Shown: positions 9,870-19,805 of the stretch, piece after piece | How positions within the stretch are numbered: the first letter of the stretch is position 1 | How the letters are laid out: each line of letters opens with the position of its first letter | NCBI GenBank assembly: GCA_028564925.1 | Contig: CM053026.1 | Location: 641,553,967-641,617,966 of the forward strand | DNA from: Lithobates sylvaticus | Taxonomy: Eukaryota > Chordata > Amphibia > Anura > Ranidae | Reading direction: 5' to 3' | Length of the DNA stretch: 64,000 nucleotides | Translations under genes and position numbers: made by a program | Notes under the pieces: model-generated | What the model was told of the DNA's origin: nothing | Seen by the model: the letters and a program-made list of their open reading frames with translations, nothing else | The model's database searches: none

Positions 9870-11510
9870 TCCTCATCATCTACAGCAAAGGGTACAGGCT
9901 GAGATCTAGTGACTGGTCTGTGGACAGGCGCACTCTTTGATCTGTTACAAACCCTCCAGCAGCCTTGAATGTGCGTTCAGAAAGCATGCTGGGTGCAGGA
10001 CAGGGCAGTAGCTCAATTGCATATTGAGGAAGTTCTGGCCAGTGGTCCATCCTCAAGACCCAGTAACCCAGTGTATGCTCTGTTGGAAAGGTCTCCAAGT
10101 CTGCTCTTGCCCCTAGATATTCCTGCACCATATAATGCAGACACTGGCAATGGTTGCTTTAACTGCTCAGACCTTAGTGCCGAGGACTGAAAATTTGTTT
10201 AAAGGCATCGGTCATCCAGCCACCTTCTCCACCACTCTTCCTCTAAATGAATGAAGCCTAAGCAACACGTTGTCCAGCACCAGAAAATGGTAACCTCCCA
10301 GGGTCTGGAAATGCGTTGCACAAACCTTTCTTCAAGGACTCCTGAAGATGTTTCATCCTCTGCTCCCTCTGCAAAGGCAGGATGAGTTCTGCAACCTTAC
10401 CCTTGTAACGTGGCTCATGAAGGGTTGCCAGCCAGTAATGATTCCTCTGCTTGATACCCCAAATCTTAGAGTGCTTTTGCAGGCTTTGTAGAATCAGGGA
10501 GGCCATGCAGTGTAAGTTTGCAGAGGCATTCGATTCTGAGTCCTCTGGGTCACTAAGGATCACATTATCCGTAACTACCTCCTCCGAGCCACGTACAACT
10601 CCTTGGGTTTCTGGGGACTGAAAACCATCCCTTGAAGACTGCTGCTGAGTGTTATCCTCTACATCCATGCTTACACAATATCCCTCCTCCTATTCTTTCT
10701 GCCCGTAGGAATGCTATCTGGATAAAGGGGGCCTTGAGAGGAAAGAAAGTAATCCTCTTCCTCCCGCTGTTCTGCCTAAAGGGACCTGTCCATGATTCCA
10801 CGAAGCGTGTGCTCCAGCAGAAAGACTAGAGGGACAGTGTCACTTATGCATGCATTGACGCTGCTCACCATCCTCGTGGCCTCCTCAAATGGTGACAGGA
10901 CAGTGCATGCTTCCTTGATCAGTAGCCACTGGGGTGGTGAAAAGAAGCCAAGCTCCCCTGACCCTGTCCTGATGCCATACTTGCACAGGTACTCATTGAT
11001 GGCCCTCTGCTGTGTGTGCAGCCGCTGCAGCATTGCCAATGTTGAGTTCCACCTGGTGGGCATGTCACAAATTAGGCGGTTGGTGGGCAGGTTGAATTCC
11101 CTTTGAATGTCAGCCAGCCGAGCACTGGCATTGTATGAAATTAATGCAGAAATGTCCACAGACTTTTTTGGCTTGCCTCAGGAGACATTGAAAGGCTGGG
11201 TACCTGCTCAAGAACCGCTGAATCACCAAATTAAGGACGTGTGCCAAACATGGAACATGGGTCAATTGTCCCGGTTGAAGGGCGGAGAGAAGGTTGGTGC
11301 CATTGTTGCATACAACCATTCCTGGCTGAAGCTGGCGTGGCGTCAACCACCTCTGAGCCTGCCACTGTAGAGCTGACAGAATCTCCGTTCCAGTGTGGCT
11401 CCTCTCCCCTAGGCAGACCAACTCAAGCACTGCATGGCATCTTTTAGCCTGACTGCTTGCGTAGCCCCTTGAACGCTTACGGAGCACCACTGGTTCAGAG
11501 GACAAATGTA
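9870..11510 (-). pseudogene. Decayed hAT transposase (ZBED/Ac-like)
   Basis: Four minus-strand pieces in different frames run in order across the transposase. 11505-11110 carries the RNase-H-like core start (VCNNGTNLL, then HVPCLAHVLNLV). 11159-10776 carries CDMPTRWNSTLAMLQRL and the FEEATRMVS helix. 10668-10258 is a poorly conserved middle. 10131-9880 carries the C-terminal dimerisation motif (YWVLRMDHWPEL...SERTFKAAGG). At least three frame disruptions separate them, so it cannot make an intact transposase. Terminal repeats were not found. It lies between an LTR fragment and a gypsy fragment. Confidence 0.75.
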
Positions 11511-11519
11511 AGGTTGATT

Positions 11520-13600
11520 GTATTCAAAAATGGCCCAGACCCCTGAATAGGAAGGCACTCCAAAGATTCCTAGGATTCGTAAATTTTTATTGCAAATTCA
11601 TAAAAAAATTTCCTTAGTTGCAAAACCTTTAACTCAACTAACCAGTATCCACGCCAACTATATGTGGAACACACAAGCCCAGGAGGCCTTTGATACTCTG
11701 AAATGTCAGTTCACTACTGCACCCATCCTACGCTTACCAGACCCTAAACTACAATACATCTTAGAGGTAGATGCCTCCCACTTGACCCTAGGGGCGATCT
11801 TATCCCAAAGATCATCCATTGATGGACCTCTTCACCCTGTCGCCTACCATTCCCGATCCCTCACTCCTGCTGAGATCAATTATCCCATAGGTGAAAAGGA
11901 GTTGCTAGCCGTGAAAGACGCCTTGGATACTTGGAGACACCTACTCGAGGGTACTTCTTTACCCTTTATAGTGTACTCAGACCATCAAAACCTCCAATAC
12001 ATTCAGCGTAACAAGACACTCTCCTCCAGACAGATACGCTTGGCCCTCTTCTTTGATAGATTCCACTTCATCATCACCTACCGACCCGGATCCAAAAACA
12101 GAAAAGCGGATTCCCTTTCTCGCCTAGATGAACACCAAACTACTACTCAAACACATTCCCAAATCATCCCACAGCAAAAAATCTTATGCACCATCTTGTC
12201 CCTCAAAGAGGAGTTGCAACAGGCCTTACACTCAGAAAGACCCCCACTGCAGTTAGAGTCAGATGTAGAAGGGTTCCTCTACAAAGATAACCAGTTGTAC
12301 ATTCCGTCGACTCTACACCAGCGTGTTCTTCAACTTACCCATGACGTTCCACTAGCTGGGCATCCCGGTATCACTAGCACCCTCGATCTCCTTCGCAGTC
12401 TCTTCTGGTGGCCGAAAATGGAGGAGACAGTAAAGCAGTACGTATCCTCCTGTGAGACTTGTGCCCGCTGTAAACGCGATTCTCGACCCCCTTTTGGTCT
12501 CCTCACAAGTCTCCCTATTCCCGATAAACCATGGCAGGCCATTTCACTTGACTTCATTGTTGAATTACCTCGCTCAGGCTGGTACAACACCATTCTAGTT
12601 GCAGTTGATTACCTCGCCAAAATGGCTCATTCATGCCCCTCTCAAAACTACCAAACTCCAAAGAGACGGCAGAAATTTTGACACAGTCTGTTTTCAAACT
12701 GCATGGAATCCCATCCAGAATTGTGTCCGATAGAGGATTACAATTCATCTTCAGATTTTGGAAGGCCCTCTGCCTAAAACTCCAAATTGACCATCGATTA
12801 TCATAGGCCTACCACCCTCAAACTAATGGGCAAACCGAAAGGGTAAACCGCTGTCTAGAACAATATATTCGTTGCTATTGCACTTATCTACAAAACAATT
12901 GGCATGAGTTACTCCGCCTCGCGGAGTTTGCCTATAACAACCACACCAGTTCTACCACAGGTTTTTCACCTTTTTTATGCAAACTACGGGTTTCATCCCT
13001 CCTTCATCCCTCAGCAGATACCTACCAACAATCCGGCAGCTGAAGAATTTATCGGCACCTTGAAAAACCTCACCCCTCATCTGCGTGCCAACATCATTAG
13101 AGCCCAAAACAGACATAAGGCTTACTACGATCTCCACAGAAGAGCTCCACCTTTTGCTGCTTACTTCTCCAAGTTTGGGCCGGACAGAGCCCCACTTCAT
13201 CCTCTTTGTTTGGGCTGGATAGAGCACCACTTCCTCCTCTTCATTTGGGCCGGACAGAGCCCCACTTCATCCTCTTCGTTTGGGCCAGACAGAGTCCCAC
13301 TTCATCCTCTTCATTTGGGCCAGATAGAGCCCCACTTCCTCCTCTTCTTTTGGGCCGGACAGAGCCCCCCTTCATCCTCTTTGTTTGGGCCGGACAGAGC
13401 CCCCACTTACTACTCTTTTTTGGGACAATGAACGCTTCACCACCATCTCTCAAGACCTACCGAGTGTCTCCATCAGCATAACGCAACTCACTGCAAGTAT
13501 ACCTGAACTGCATTGTACTTCTGCTGACCCTCCTGATACCTAAGTTATGGCTGTATATAAACTCTCTAAATAAACCCCAACTAATCCTTCAACATACCTT
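11520..13600 (+). mobile_element. Ty3/gypsy retrotransposon pol fragment (fossil)
   Basis: The parts in order are the end of reverse transcriptase, RNase H (ILEVDASHLTLGAILSQ; SDHQNLQYIQ; SRLD), and an integrase zinc-binding region (HDVPLAGHPG...CETCARCK) followed by core-like sequence. The 5' part, gag, and a clear LTR are absent. An AATAAA lies near 13,568. The copy is truncated and has several breaks. A 35-bp tandem array occupies 13,174-13,420. Age is uncertain; the well-preserved RNase H frame suggests moderate age. Confidence 0.85.
13174..13420 (+). repeat. 35-bp tandem repeat, about 7 copies
   Basis: Seven head-to-tail units begin TTTGGGCCGGACAGAGCCCC and end TTCATCCTCTTCG. Most are exactly 35 bp and differ at a few positions. 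They lie at the 3' end of the gypsy fossil and probably arose by slippage or unequal exchange. Confidence 0.9.
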
Positions 13601-14013
13601 TGTTCCTTTATCTGTAATTTGTCATAAGGTGTAACCACTTAACTACATAGTATGTATATAATCCGAAGCTGTGATCCTCTATAAAAACACTACTAACTCA
13701 CTGCCTGAGACATTACAATCCCTAAATTACTGTATAAAAACTCTAGATCTCCCTGATTCTGAAAGATCTTGTTTTGAACAAATTTCCCGACTCCTGCAGA
13801 TAATATGGAAGGAAAAACCGCTTCCACCCCAACACACACAATATGAAAGATGGTGTGAACAAGCTGGGGGACAAAGAGGAGGTATTTCTGTTATATATTC
13901 AAGCCTCACTCATCCTTTGGGAAAATCTTTCTATATGGAAGCTTGGGATAATGAAATCCACTCTGATTGGAACCTGGATACTTGGCACAAAGCATTCTCA
14001 AGATCCTTTAAAG

Positions 14014-14161
14014 CAGGGATCCTCAAACTATGGCCCTCTAGCTGTTGCGGAACTACACATCCCATGAGGCATTGTAAAACTCTAACATTCACAGACATGA
14101 CTAGGCATGATGGGAATTGTAGTTCCTGAACAACTGGAGGGCCATAGTTTGAAGACCCCTG
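14014..14161. mobile_element. 148-bp hAT-type MITE, perfect 8-bp duplication
   Basis: The ends CAGGGATCCTCAAACTATGG and the complement of CAGGGGTCTTCAAACTATGG form inverted repeats of about 25 bp. They are flanked by CTTTAAAG at 14,006-14,013 and 14,162-14,169. CAGGG ends and an 8-bp duplication indicate hAT. It is inserted in the L1 3' end and has no coding capacity. Confidence 0.9.
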
Positions 14162-14851
14162 CTTTAAAGGGATCTTGAATGTCTCATTAATGGAATCCAA
14201 CATTAAAGTTTTAACTCAATGGTATTTAACACCCTCTAGAATTGCATCCATTCATCTTTCAGCGGACCCAACATGTTTTAGGGGTTGCGGACTCCTGGGG
14301 TCAATGACCCACATTTGGTGAGGGTGTCCTAGAATTTGCCCCTTTTGGAATAAAATTTTCTCCATATTTAAGGTTACTGGGTGCCGGGTGTCCAGGTCCC
14401 TACTGACAGCTTTCCTCAATGCTCATTTACCTTACCTTATCGAAAAATACACAAAAACTAATTAATTTTATTCTCTCAGGAGCAAAGCTCACGATCGCCA
14501 GAGCATGGAAAAAAAATAAGCCCTCTTTTATGGAAGCAAAAAAAAAGATATCTTGGATTATGATTCAAGAAAAGTTAACTAGCATTCGGAATGATACAAT
14601 AATAAAGTTTGAAAACATATGGGACCCATGGGCTAAATATGTTGGCATATCTCTTAAATAAAGGGAGCTTCAGGATACTTCACTAATCTTGGTTAAGACA
14701 CCCTCTCTACCATCTTCCCTCCCCTTCCCTTCTTCCCCTTTTCTCTCTTTCTTCGCCCCCTTTATTTTTATTTTTTCCCCTTCTTTAGGGGATTCTGGTA
14801 ATGCCACGAGGGAGATCCTCCTATTTTAACCACTTCAATACCAGGCACTTA

Positions 14852-15239
14852 GGCCCCTTTCACACTGAAGTGTTTTTCAGGCGCTACAGCGCTAAAAATA
14901 TCGTCTGTATAGCGCCTGAAAAAAGCGGGTCCTTTCACTCCAGTGTGAAAGCCGGAGGGCCTTCACACTAGAGCGGTGCGCTAGCAGGACGGTAAAAAAA
15001 GTCCTGCTAGCAGCATCTTTGGAGCGGTGAAGGAGCGGTGTATTCACCGCTCCTATACCGCTCCTACGCATTAAAATCAATGGGACAGCGCGGCAATACC
15101 GCCGGAAAAGCGCCGCCGCAGCAGGGTTAAAACCGCCCCGCTATCGCCCAAATACCGCGGCTAAAACGACGGTAAAGCAGCGCTAAATATAGCGCTACTT
15201 TACCGCCGACGCCCGCACCGCCCCAGTGTGAAAGGGGCC
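14852..15239. mobile_element. Harbinger-like MITE, TSD TTA
   Basis: The inverted ends are GGCCCCTTTCACACTG and its complement CAGTGTGAAAGGGGCC, with TTA on both sides (14,849-14,851 and 15,240-15,242). The interior is GC-rich and full of AGCGC and CCGC palindromes. The 3-bp TWA duplication points to PIF/Harbinger. It is closely related to 43,843-44,261 and 55,893-56,061. Confidence 0.88.
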
Positions 15240-15497
15240 TTAGACACCTTCCTGCCCAAGCCAATTTTCAGCTTTCAGCGCTGTCGCACTTTGAATGACA
15301 ATTCGCGCGGTCATACAACACTGTACCCAAACAGAATTTTTAGCATTTTGTTCCCACAAATAGAGCTTTCTTTTGGTGGTATTTGATCACCTCTGCGATT
15401 TAAATTTTTGCGCAACAAATAAAAAAAGATCGTGTTTTTTGTAAATTTTTTTGTAAATAAGTACGTTTTCCTCTTCAATGACGGGAACTGATATGGC

Positions 15498-15838
15498 TGC
15501 ACTGATGGGCACTGATAAGGCGGCACTGATGGGCCCCGATGAGGTGGTACTGATGAGGTGGCACTGACGGCCACTGATGATGGGCACTGATAGGCGGCAC
15601 TGATGGACACTAATAGGTGGCACTGATGGGCACTGATAGGTGGCACTGGTATGCAGCACTGATGGGCACTCATAGGTGGCACTGATGGGCACTCATAGGT
15701 GGCACTGATGGGTACTTATGGGTGGCACTGATGGGTACTTATGGGTGGCATGGATAGGTGGCATGGATGGGCACTGATTGGTGGGCATGGATGGGCACAG
15801 ATAGGTAGCACTGATGACACTGATGGGTGGCATTGCAG
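15498..15838 (+). repeat. Minisatellite, GGCACTGATGGGCACTGATA units
   Basis: The 10-12-bp half-units GGCACTGATG and GGCACTGATA/GGT alternate to make a 20-24-bp repeat, about 15 copies, with drift to GGCATGGATGG near the right. It belongs to the interior of the TTAA-flanked MITE. The minus-strand frames of repeated Cys/His/Pro across it are artefacts of the repeat. Confidence 0.85.
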
Positions 15839-16338
15839 GGCATCACTTATTTTTTTGGTACATGATGGTGCCAGTCAGTGCCCATGTTATCCTGAAGGAC
15901 GTCATATGATGCCCAGTCAGGATAACAGAACCACCGCCCGTCCGTCATTTTGCTATAGGCCGGGCGGGAAGTGGTTAATCTAATATTTTCAATAAATGTG
16001 AGATTTCATATTCCATTTTTTCTCTTTTTAATTTTTTGTATTTCTTTTAGGAATTAAAGCAAGTCCCTTCTTAGAAGTTACTTTGGGACACTTTATATAT
16101 AAATGAGAGAATACAGTTTGAAGTTTCCCCCCCTGGTGCAGTCTGTTCCCGATAGGGGCTCCAGGACGATGATTTTGTTCTCATTATTTTCACTCATTAC
16201 ATTCTTATAAGGAAACTTCTATTTTCTTTTTTTTTCTCTCTCTACACCATTTTATTTATTTATGTAACTCCCTTAATCTATATTTACTGCTTTAATTCCT
16301 TATTTTTATTTTTTTTACTTCTTTATATTCAAGTGTAA

Positions 16339-16587
16339 GACCACTTTCACACTGAGGCGCTTTTCAGGCGCTTTCACGCTAAAAACAGTGCCTAAAAAGC
16401 CCACGAAAACTTATTTCCATTAAAATCAATTACGCGTTCACACTGGGGCAGTGTGCTGGCAGGGCTGTGAAAAAATCCCCTCCCCATTGAAATGAATGGA
16501 AAGCTCTTCAAAAGCGCCTGAAAAGCTCTTCAAAAGCACTCAGTGTTTTTACTGGCAGTTTAGAAGCGCCTTAGTGTGAAAGTGGTC
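16339..16587. mobile_element. Harbinger-like MITE, TSD TAA
   Basis: The ends GACCACTTTCACACTGAGGCGC and the complement (AGTGTGAAAGTGGTC) are flanked by TAA at 16,336-16,338 and 16,588-16,590. It is 249 bp, non-coding, and sits in the L1 3' region. Confidence 0.88.
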
Positions 16588-16702
16588 TAAGTGATTTTTC
16601 TAAGCTAGCATTTACCAGGCATTGTTACTTGTAACTTATTTCACATTGTACTAAAATGTATCATTTCATTCTTGAAAAATAAAATATTTTGAAAGAAAAA
16701 TG

Positions 16703-16828
16703 TCATATGGTTACAGTGTAGCATGGCCGCGCAATTGTCATTCAAATTGTGACAGCACTGAAAGATGAAAAATGGCCTGGGCAGGAAGGGGGTGCAAGTG
16801 CCCCCTGTATTGAGGTGGTTAATAACCT
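16703..16828. repeat. Right-end fragment of an AACCACTTC-family MITE
   Basis: The sequence GCAATTGTCATTCAAA...GGCCTGGGCAGGAAGGGGG...GGTGGTTAA matches the right ends of the copies at 45,640-45,747 and 48,730-48,850. No left end is present. It stops about 150 bp short of the pcm1 promoter. Confidence 0.65.
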
Positions 16829-16974
16829 CACTGAAAGGACTAAGCCCGCCATAACAGAATGGCTTTACAAGCTGAATAAAGAGAGCCAGGTGGCTAGCCT
16901 GGCCCTTCTCCTCCTATGTTCTATGGTATGCAGCGCACATCACTGACACCAGGTGGCGCTCTCTCTCCGCAGCC

Positions 16975-17110
16975 ATTCTAGGGCCATAGGGCAGACCACG
17001 TGACGGAGAGACGCTGGTTTCCCGCCCTCTCCGTCTTGTCTGGCGCTTCCCTGGTTGTCAGGGGAACCGGCGTATGTCCGTAACGCGTCGGGCCTGCAAG
17101 TCTAATCCCA
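16975..17110 (+). promoter_or_regulatory. pcm1: pcm1 CpG-island promoter
   Basis: CpG density rises sharply here in otherwise AT-rich DNA and stays high to about 17,260. There is no TATA box. A CACGTGAC site (E-box joined to a CRE half-site) lies at 16,997-17,004. A YY1-like CCAATATGGCGGC lies at 17,108-17,120, a motif often found at or just downstream of start sites of housekeeping genes. This suits a broadly expressed gene such as pcm1. The exact start site cannot be read from sequence. Confidence 0.7.
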
Positions 17111-17197
17111 ATATGGCGGCCTGAGAGCAGAGAGAACGGCCAGCAGAGAGCGGAGGAGGCCGCGGGTTATAGAGACTTGTCGGCTACACTATACGGG
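17090..17197 (+). other. pcm1: pcm1 exon 1, non-coding (approximate 5' end)
   Basis: GC-rich sequence with a YY1-like site ends at CTATACGGG followed by GTGAGCGG, a strong splice donor at 17,198. There is no good start codon that stays open to the donor, which fits a 5' untranslated first exon. Translation then starts in exon 2 at 31,540. The 5' boundary is an estimate. Confidence 0.6.
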
Positions 17198-17259
17198 GTG
17201 AGCGGAGAGCCGTGCGCCTCTGTGTATTTGGCGGTGTGTATGTGTGAGGTGTATGGAGC

Positions 17260-17977
17260 GGTGGACTCCTTTGAGGGGACAGGGCCGCTGCTTGTTGTGT
17301 ACACGGACTGGCGTAAATATAAAGAGGGGGAATGATTCCCTTGTGTGTATGAGATGAGTAGAGAAGGGTTAGCCCGCCCCCCTTGTCATCTGTGTCCCCC
17401 TGAGGAGATTTCCCCTCACGTCCTGTCCTCTGGACACAAGTCTCTCCAGAATGGGGTCCCAGTTGTCACCATTGGAAGGGTTCACCTCTATCCCTCATCA
17501 TCACGACCTTTGATTTCTCTCTCAGGTCCCATTCACATTTGTGTATTCCAGGAACGTGCACCAAAAAGCATATCACGCTTGCAATGGCGTTATTTCTTAG
17601 GCCCCATGCACACTGGTTTATTGTTAACTCTCCTGATAAATGAAAATCAGCATTAACCGCTCGATGACTGCCCCATGCAGACACTAAAAATCAAGAAGAA
17701 TTAAATAGGACGTATCGGGACTCTTTATGCTAAAATTGCAGATATACTGCGGCAGAGCGGCGATGTGCGTTCGATCACATATCGTATAGATGATCCAGCA
17801 TGTAGGGGGTGCGCCTCGCGCTCTTCTGGCTGTGGTTTGTCACAACACAAGCTGACTAGTGACGCAGGTGCCAGCCAATCAATAATCACCGGTACCTGCT
17901 GATCAGCACCATCTTTTCATGGAAGGGTTCTCTGTGATGTAAACATCCAGAGCTCCAAACACTGAGCGGCGATCTTG

Positions 17978-18014
<37 letters not shown>

Positions 18015-18100
18015 TTTTTTTTTTTTTTCCCTCCGAAGCAGGGGGGGGGGGGAATCAGCGGGATCGCTTGGTAAAAGCATCCCTTAAAGTGGTGGGACGC
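17260..18100 (+). other. pcm1 intron 1, proximal part
   Basis: There is no coding sequence. Harbinger-like end motifs (GGTCCCATTCACATTTGTG at 17,525; GGCCCCATGCACACTGG at 17,602) suggest decayed MITEs without complete pairs. A TG microsatellite lies at 17,979-18,010, followed by a T run and a G run at 18,043-18,053. Confidence 0.5.
17979..18010 (+). repeat. (TG)16 microsatellite
   Basis: Sixteen uninterrupted TG units are followed by TTTGTTTTTT. It is likely length-variable between individuals. Confidence 0.95.
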
Positions 18101-18109
18101 CCTGAAAAT

Positions 18110-18535
18110 GAAAACTTGAAAAAATGTTAGTAACAATTTAAAATTACCAGAAATGGCTGTTGCTAGGCAGATCGTCCTGATCTGCCTCCTCCAGCGCCCC
18201 GGTGATCTTCTCTTCTTCAGTTGAATGGGGCGTGGTGTGTTATGGGAACTGTGTCCCACATCACACTGTGTTCCCCATTCACAAATAAGACTCGCGCATG
18301 CGCAGTAAGCCGCGCGCCGACTCGCGTATGCGCAGTAGGAAACGGGAAGCCGTTTCCCTTACTGAGGATGGCGGCGCTGGATCTGGATAGCCGAGGGACA
18401 TCTCGGCCTCCACAAACGACATCGCGGGCGCCCTGGGAGGGTAAGTGTACTTATTAAAAGTCAGCAGCGACTTTTTTTTTTTAGCTGCTGACTTTTAAAA
18501 AAAAAATTTTTTAAGGTGAAACCCTGTGTAATGTG
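18110..18535. repeat. Relic of the TTAAAGCGG/'TCAGCAGC' MITE family
   Basis: It carries the family's CpG-rich core with two NRF1-like sites (CGCGCATGCGCAG near 18,294; CGCGTATGCGCAG near 18,322). Its hairpin AAAGTCAGCAGC...GCTGCTGACTTTT lies at about 18,458-18,500. The ends are not clean. It is related to 18,808-19,193, 20,968-21,434 and 32,190-32,594. Confidence 0.6.
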
Positions 18536-18589
18536 GGCGTTAAAGCGTTAACGCCCACATTACACATAGGCACAAATTTACCCATTGGT

Positions 18590-18780
18590 CACCCCTAGAT
18601 GTTAACCCAATCCCAGCCAGTGTTATCAGTACAGTGTTTAGTATTAGCACTGATCACTGTATTAGTGTCACTATTGATGCCTGTGAGAGATTGCCTGCCA
18701 TACTATCACTGATCGCCACCATTACTAGTATAAAAAAAATTATATAAAAAAAAAAAAAAAATCCAGTATCAATACAATAC
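18590..18780. repeat. Fragment sharing a body with the hAT element at 2617-4336
   Basis: CCTAGATGTTAACCC, CAGTACAGTG, ATTAGTGTCACT and CCATTACTAGTA occur in the same order as at 3680-3780 and 4270-4290. No ends or duplication are visible. This is evidence of a shared dispersed repeat, not of a particular family. Confidence 0.6.
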
Positions 18781-18807
18781 AATATATTATACACTTATAT
18801 CTTTTAT

Positions 18808-19193
18808 TTAAAGCGGGACTGTACCTGAAATTTCTTTTTTTAAAAGCCAGCAGCTACAAATATTGCAGCTGCTGACTTTTAATAAATGGACACTTACCTG
18901 TCACAGGTTCCAGCGATGTCGGCAGCAGAGGCCGATCAATCGCTCGGCTCTCTGCTGCTGCCGGCGTTATTCTCGGTGAGGGAATCAGGAAGTGTTGCCT
19001 TTGCGGCTTCACTTCCCGGTTCCCTACTGCGCATGCGCGAGTCACGTAGCGCAATGAGAATTGTCAGCGCTGTCACGCCGGGACAGGAAGTGGCGTAAAC
19101 TCCCGTGGGAGTTTATGCCCAGAAGTGGGTGTAAATACCTGTCTTAGAGGGGGAGGGTTCCGAAAAGCGTAAGTTCTACTTTAGGGTGGAATC
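18808..19193. mobile_element. TTAA-type MITE with hairpin and NRF1-like site
   Basis: It opens TTAAAGCGGGACTGTACC and closes in GTAAGTTCTACTTTAG, an imperfect inverted end. The hairpin AAAAGCCAGCAGC...GCTGCTGACTTTT lies at 18,841-18,880. The core has GGTTCCCTACTGCGCATGCGCGAGTCACG (NRF1-like palindrome at about 19,028-19,038). The TTAA target suggests Kolobok/T2. Confidence 0.65.
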
Positions 19194-19381
19194 ACACTTT
19201 TAAGTAGCTTTATAACTTTATTGCTATCCCAAGGGGTTAACGAACCCCCAAGTGATCGCATTGAGTAGGTAACAGGTACTCTTTATGTAGACATTGGGGG
19301 TCTAGTAGACCTAAATGTCTCTCTCGCTTACCCTGCTCTCCAGAACATCTAACCAAGTACAAATTGTGCTTTGGTTAGATG

Positions 19382-19797
19382 TAGTGGTGCAACGGATCAA
19401 AAGACTATCGGATCGTTCCTCGGATCAGAGTCACGGATCGGATCATTTTTCAGATCAGCAAATCATAATTGAATTTGCAAAAACCTGTGACAATTCCACC
19501 ACCATATAGTCCCCACTGTAATATCCACGTCATCTCCCCCACTGTAATATTGTCTGAGTATGGCCGAGTACTGGCTGGGTATCGAAGGGGATATGCAGAG
19601 TTTGATTACAAGTGATCGCTCCGTCATTTGACGGAGCGATCACATTGTAAACGGCCGCCGGGTGTACCAAGATGGCCGCCGCTCCGGAGCTAGGCCAAAG
19701 CCGCGGCCTTTCCTGAAGGCCGAGGCCGCGGATGGCGGGGTGTGCTGATCCCAACAGGGTGACCCGTTCGGATCGGCATCGATCCGTTGCACCCCTA
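19382..19797. mobile_element. hAT-type MITE, perfect 8-bp duplication
   Basis: The ends TAGTGGTGCAACGGATC and the complement of TAGGGGTGCAACGGATC are flanked by GTTAGATG at 19,374-19,381 and 19,798-19,805. It has no coding capacity. A perfect hairpin GATCGCTCCGTC...GACGGAGCGATC lies near 19,615-19,642. Directly after the right duplication another TAGTGGTGCA begins (19,806), which looks like the left end of a second related element. Confidence 0.85.
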
Positions 19798-19805
19798 GTT
19801 AGATG

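Larger units (their letters stand above)
14826..15978. mobile_element. TTAA-flanked MITE (Kolobok/T2-like), AACCACTTC family
   Basis: TTAA at 14,826-14,829 and 15,975-15,978 flank inverted ends CCACTTC and GAAGTGG. The right subterminal sequence is GGCCGGGCGGGAAGTGG. A TTAA target and short inverted ends suggest the Kolobok/T2 group (inference). It contains a nested Harbinger-like MITE (14,852-15,239) and a minisatellite (15,498-15,838). Relatives in this window lie at 48,245-48,850, 52,320-53,099 and 61,126-62,116. Confidence 0.75.
13640..16699 (+). mobile_element. L1-type LINE 3' end with nested insertions
   Basis: The frame around 14,210-14,400 reads like the C-terminal zinc-knuckle region of an L1 ORF2 (WYLTPSRIASIH; CFRGCG; SMTHIWWGCP). 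A degraded tail with a stop-broken frame follows to about 14,660. A long AT-rich 3' untranslated part runs to AATAAAATATTTTGAAAGAAAA at 16,678-16,699, typical of an L1 end. It is interrupted by MITEs at 14,014-14,161, 14,826-15,978 and 16,339-16,587. The 5' part of the LINE is absent. The identity of the long 3' part is inferred from continuity around the insertions. Confidence 0.65.

Noticed and set aside
11590-12681. Domesticated gypsy-derived host gene
   Set aside because: The frame covers only part of pol, the neighbouring parts are broken, and no host-type exon structure or promoter is seen.
15311-15692. Cys/His/Pro-rich repeat protein
   Set aside because: It is the minus-strand reading of a GGCACTGATG minisatellite.
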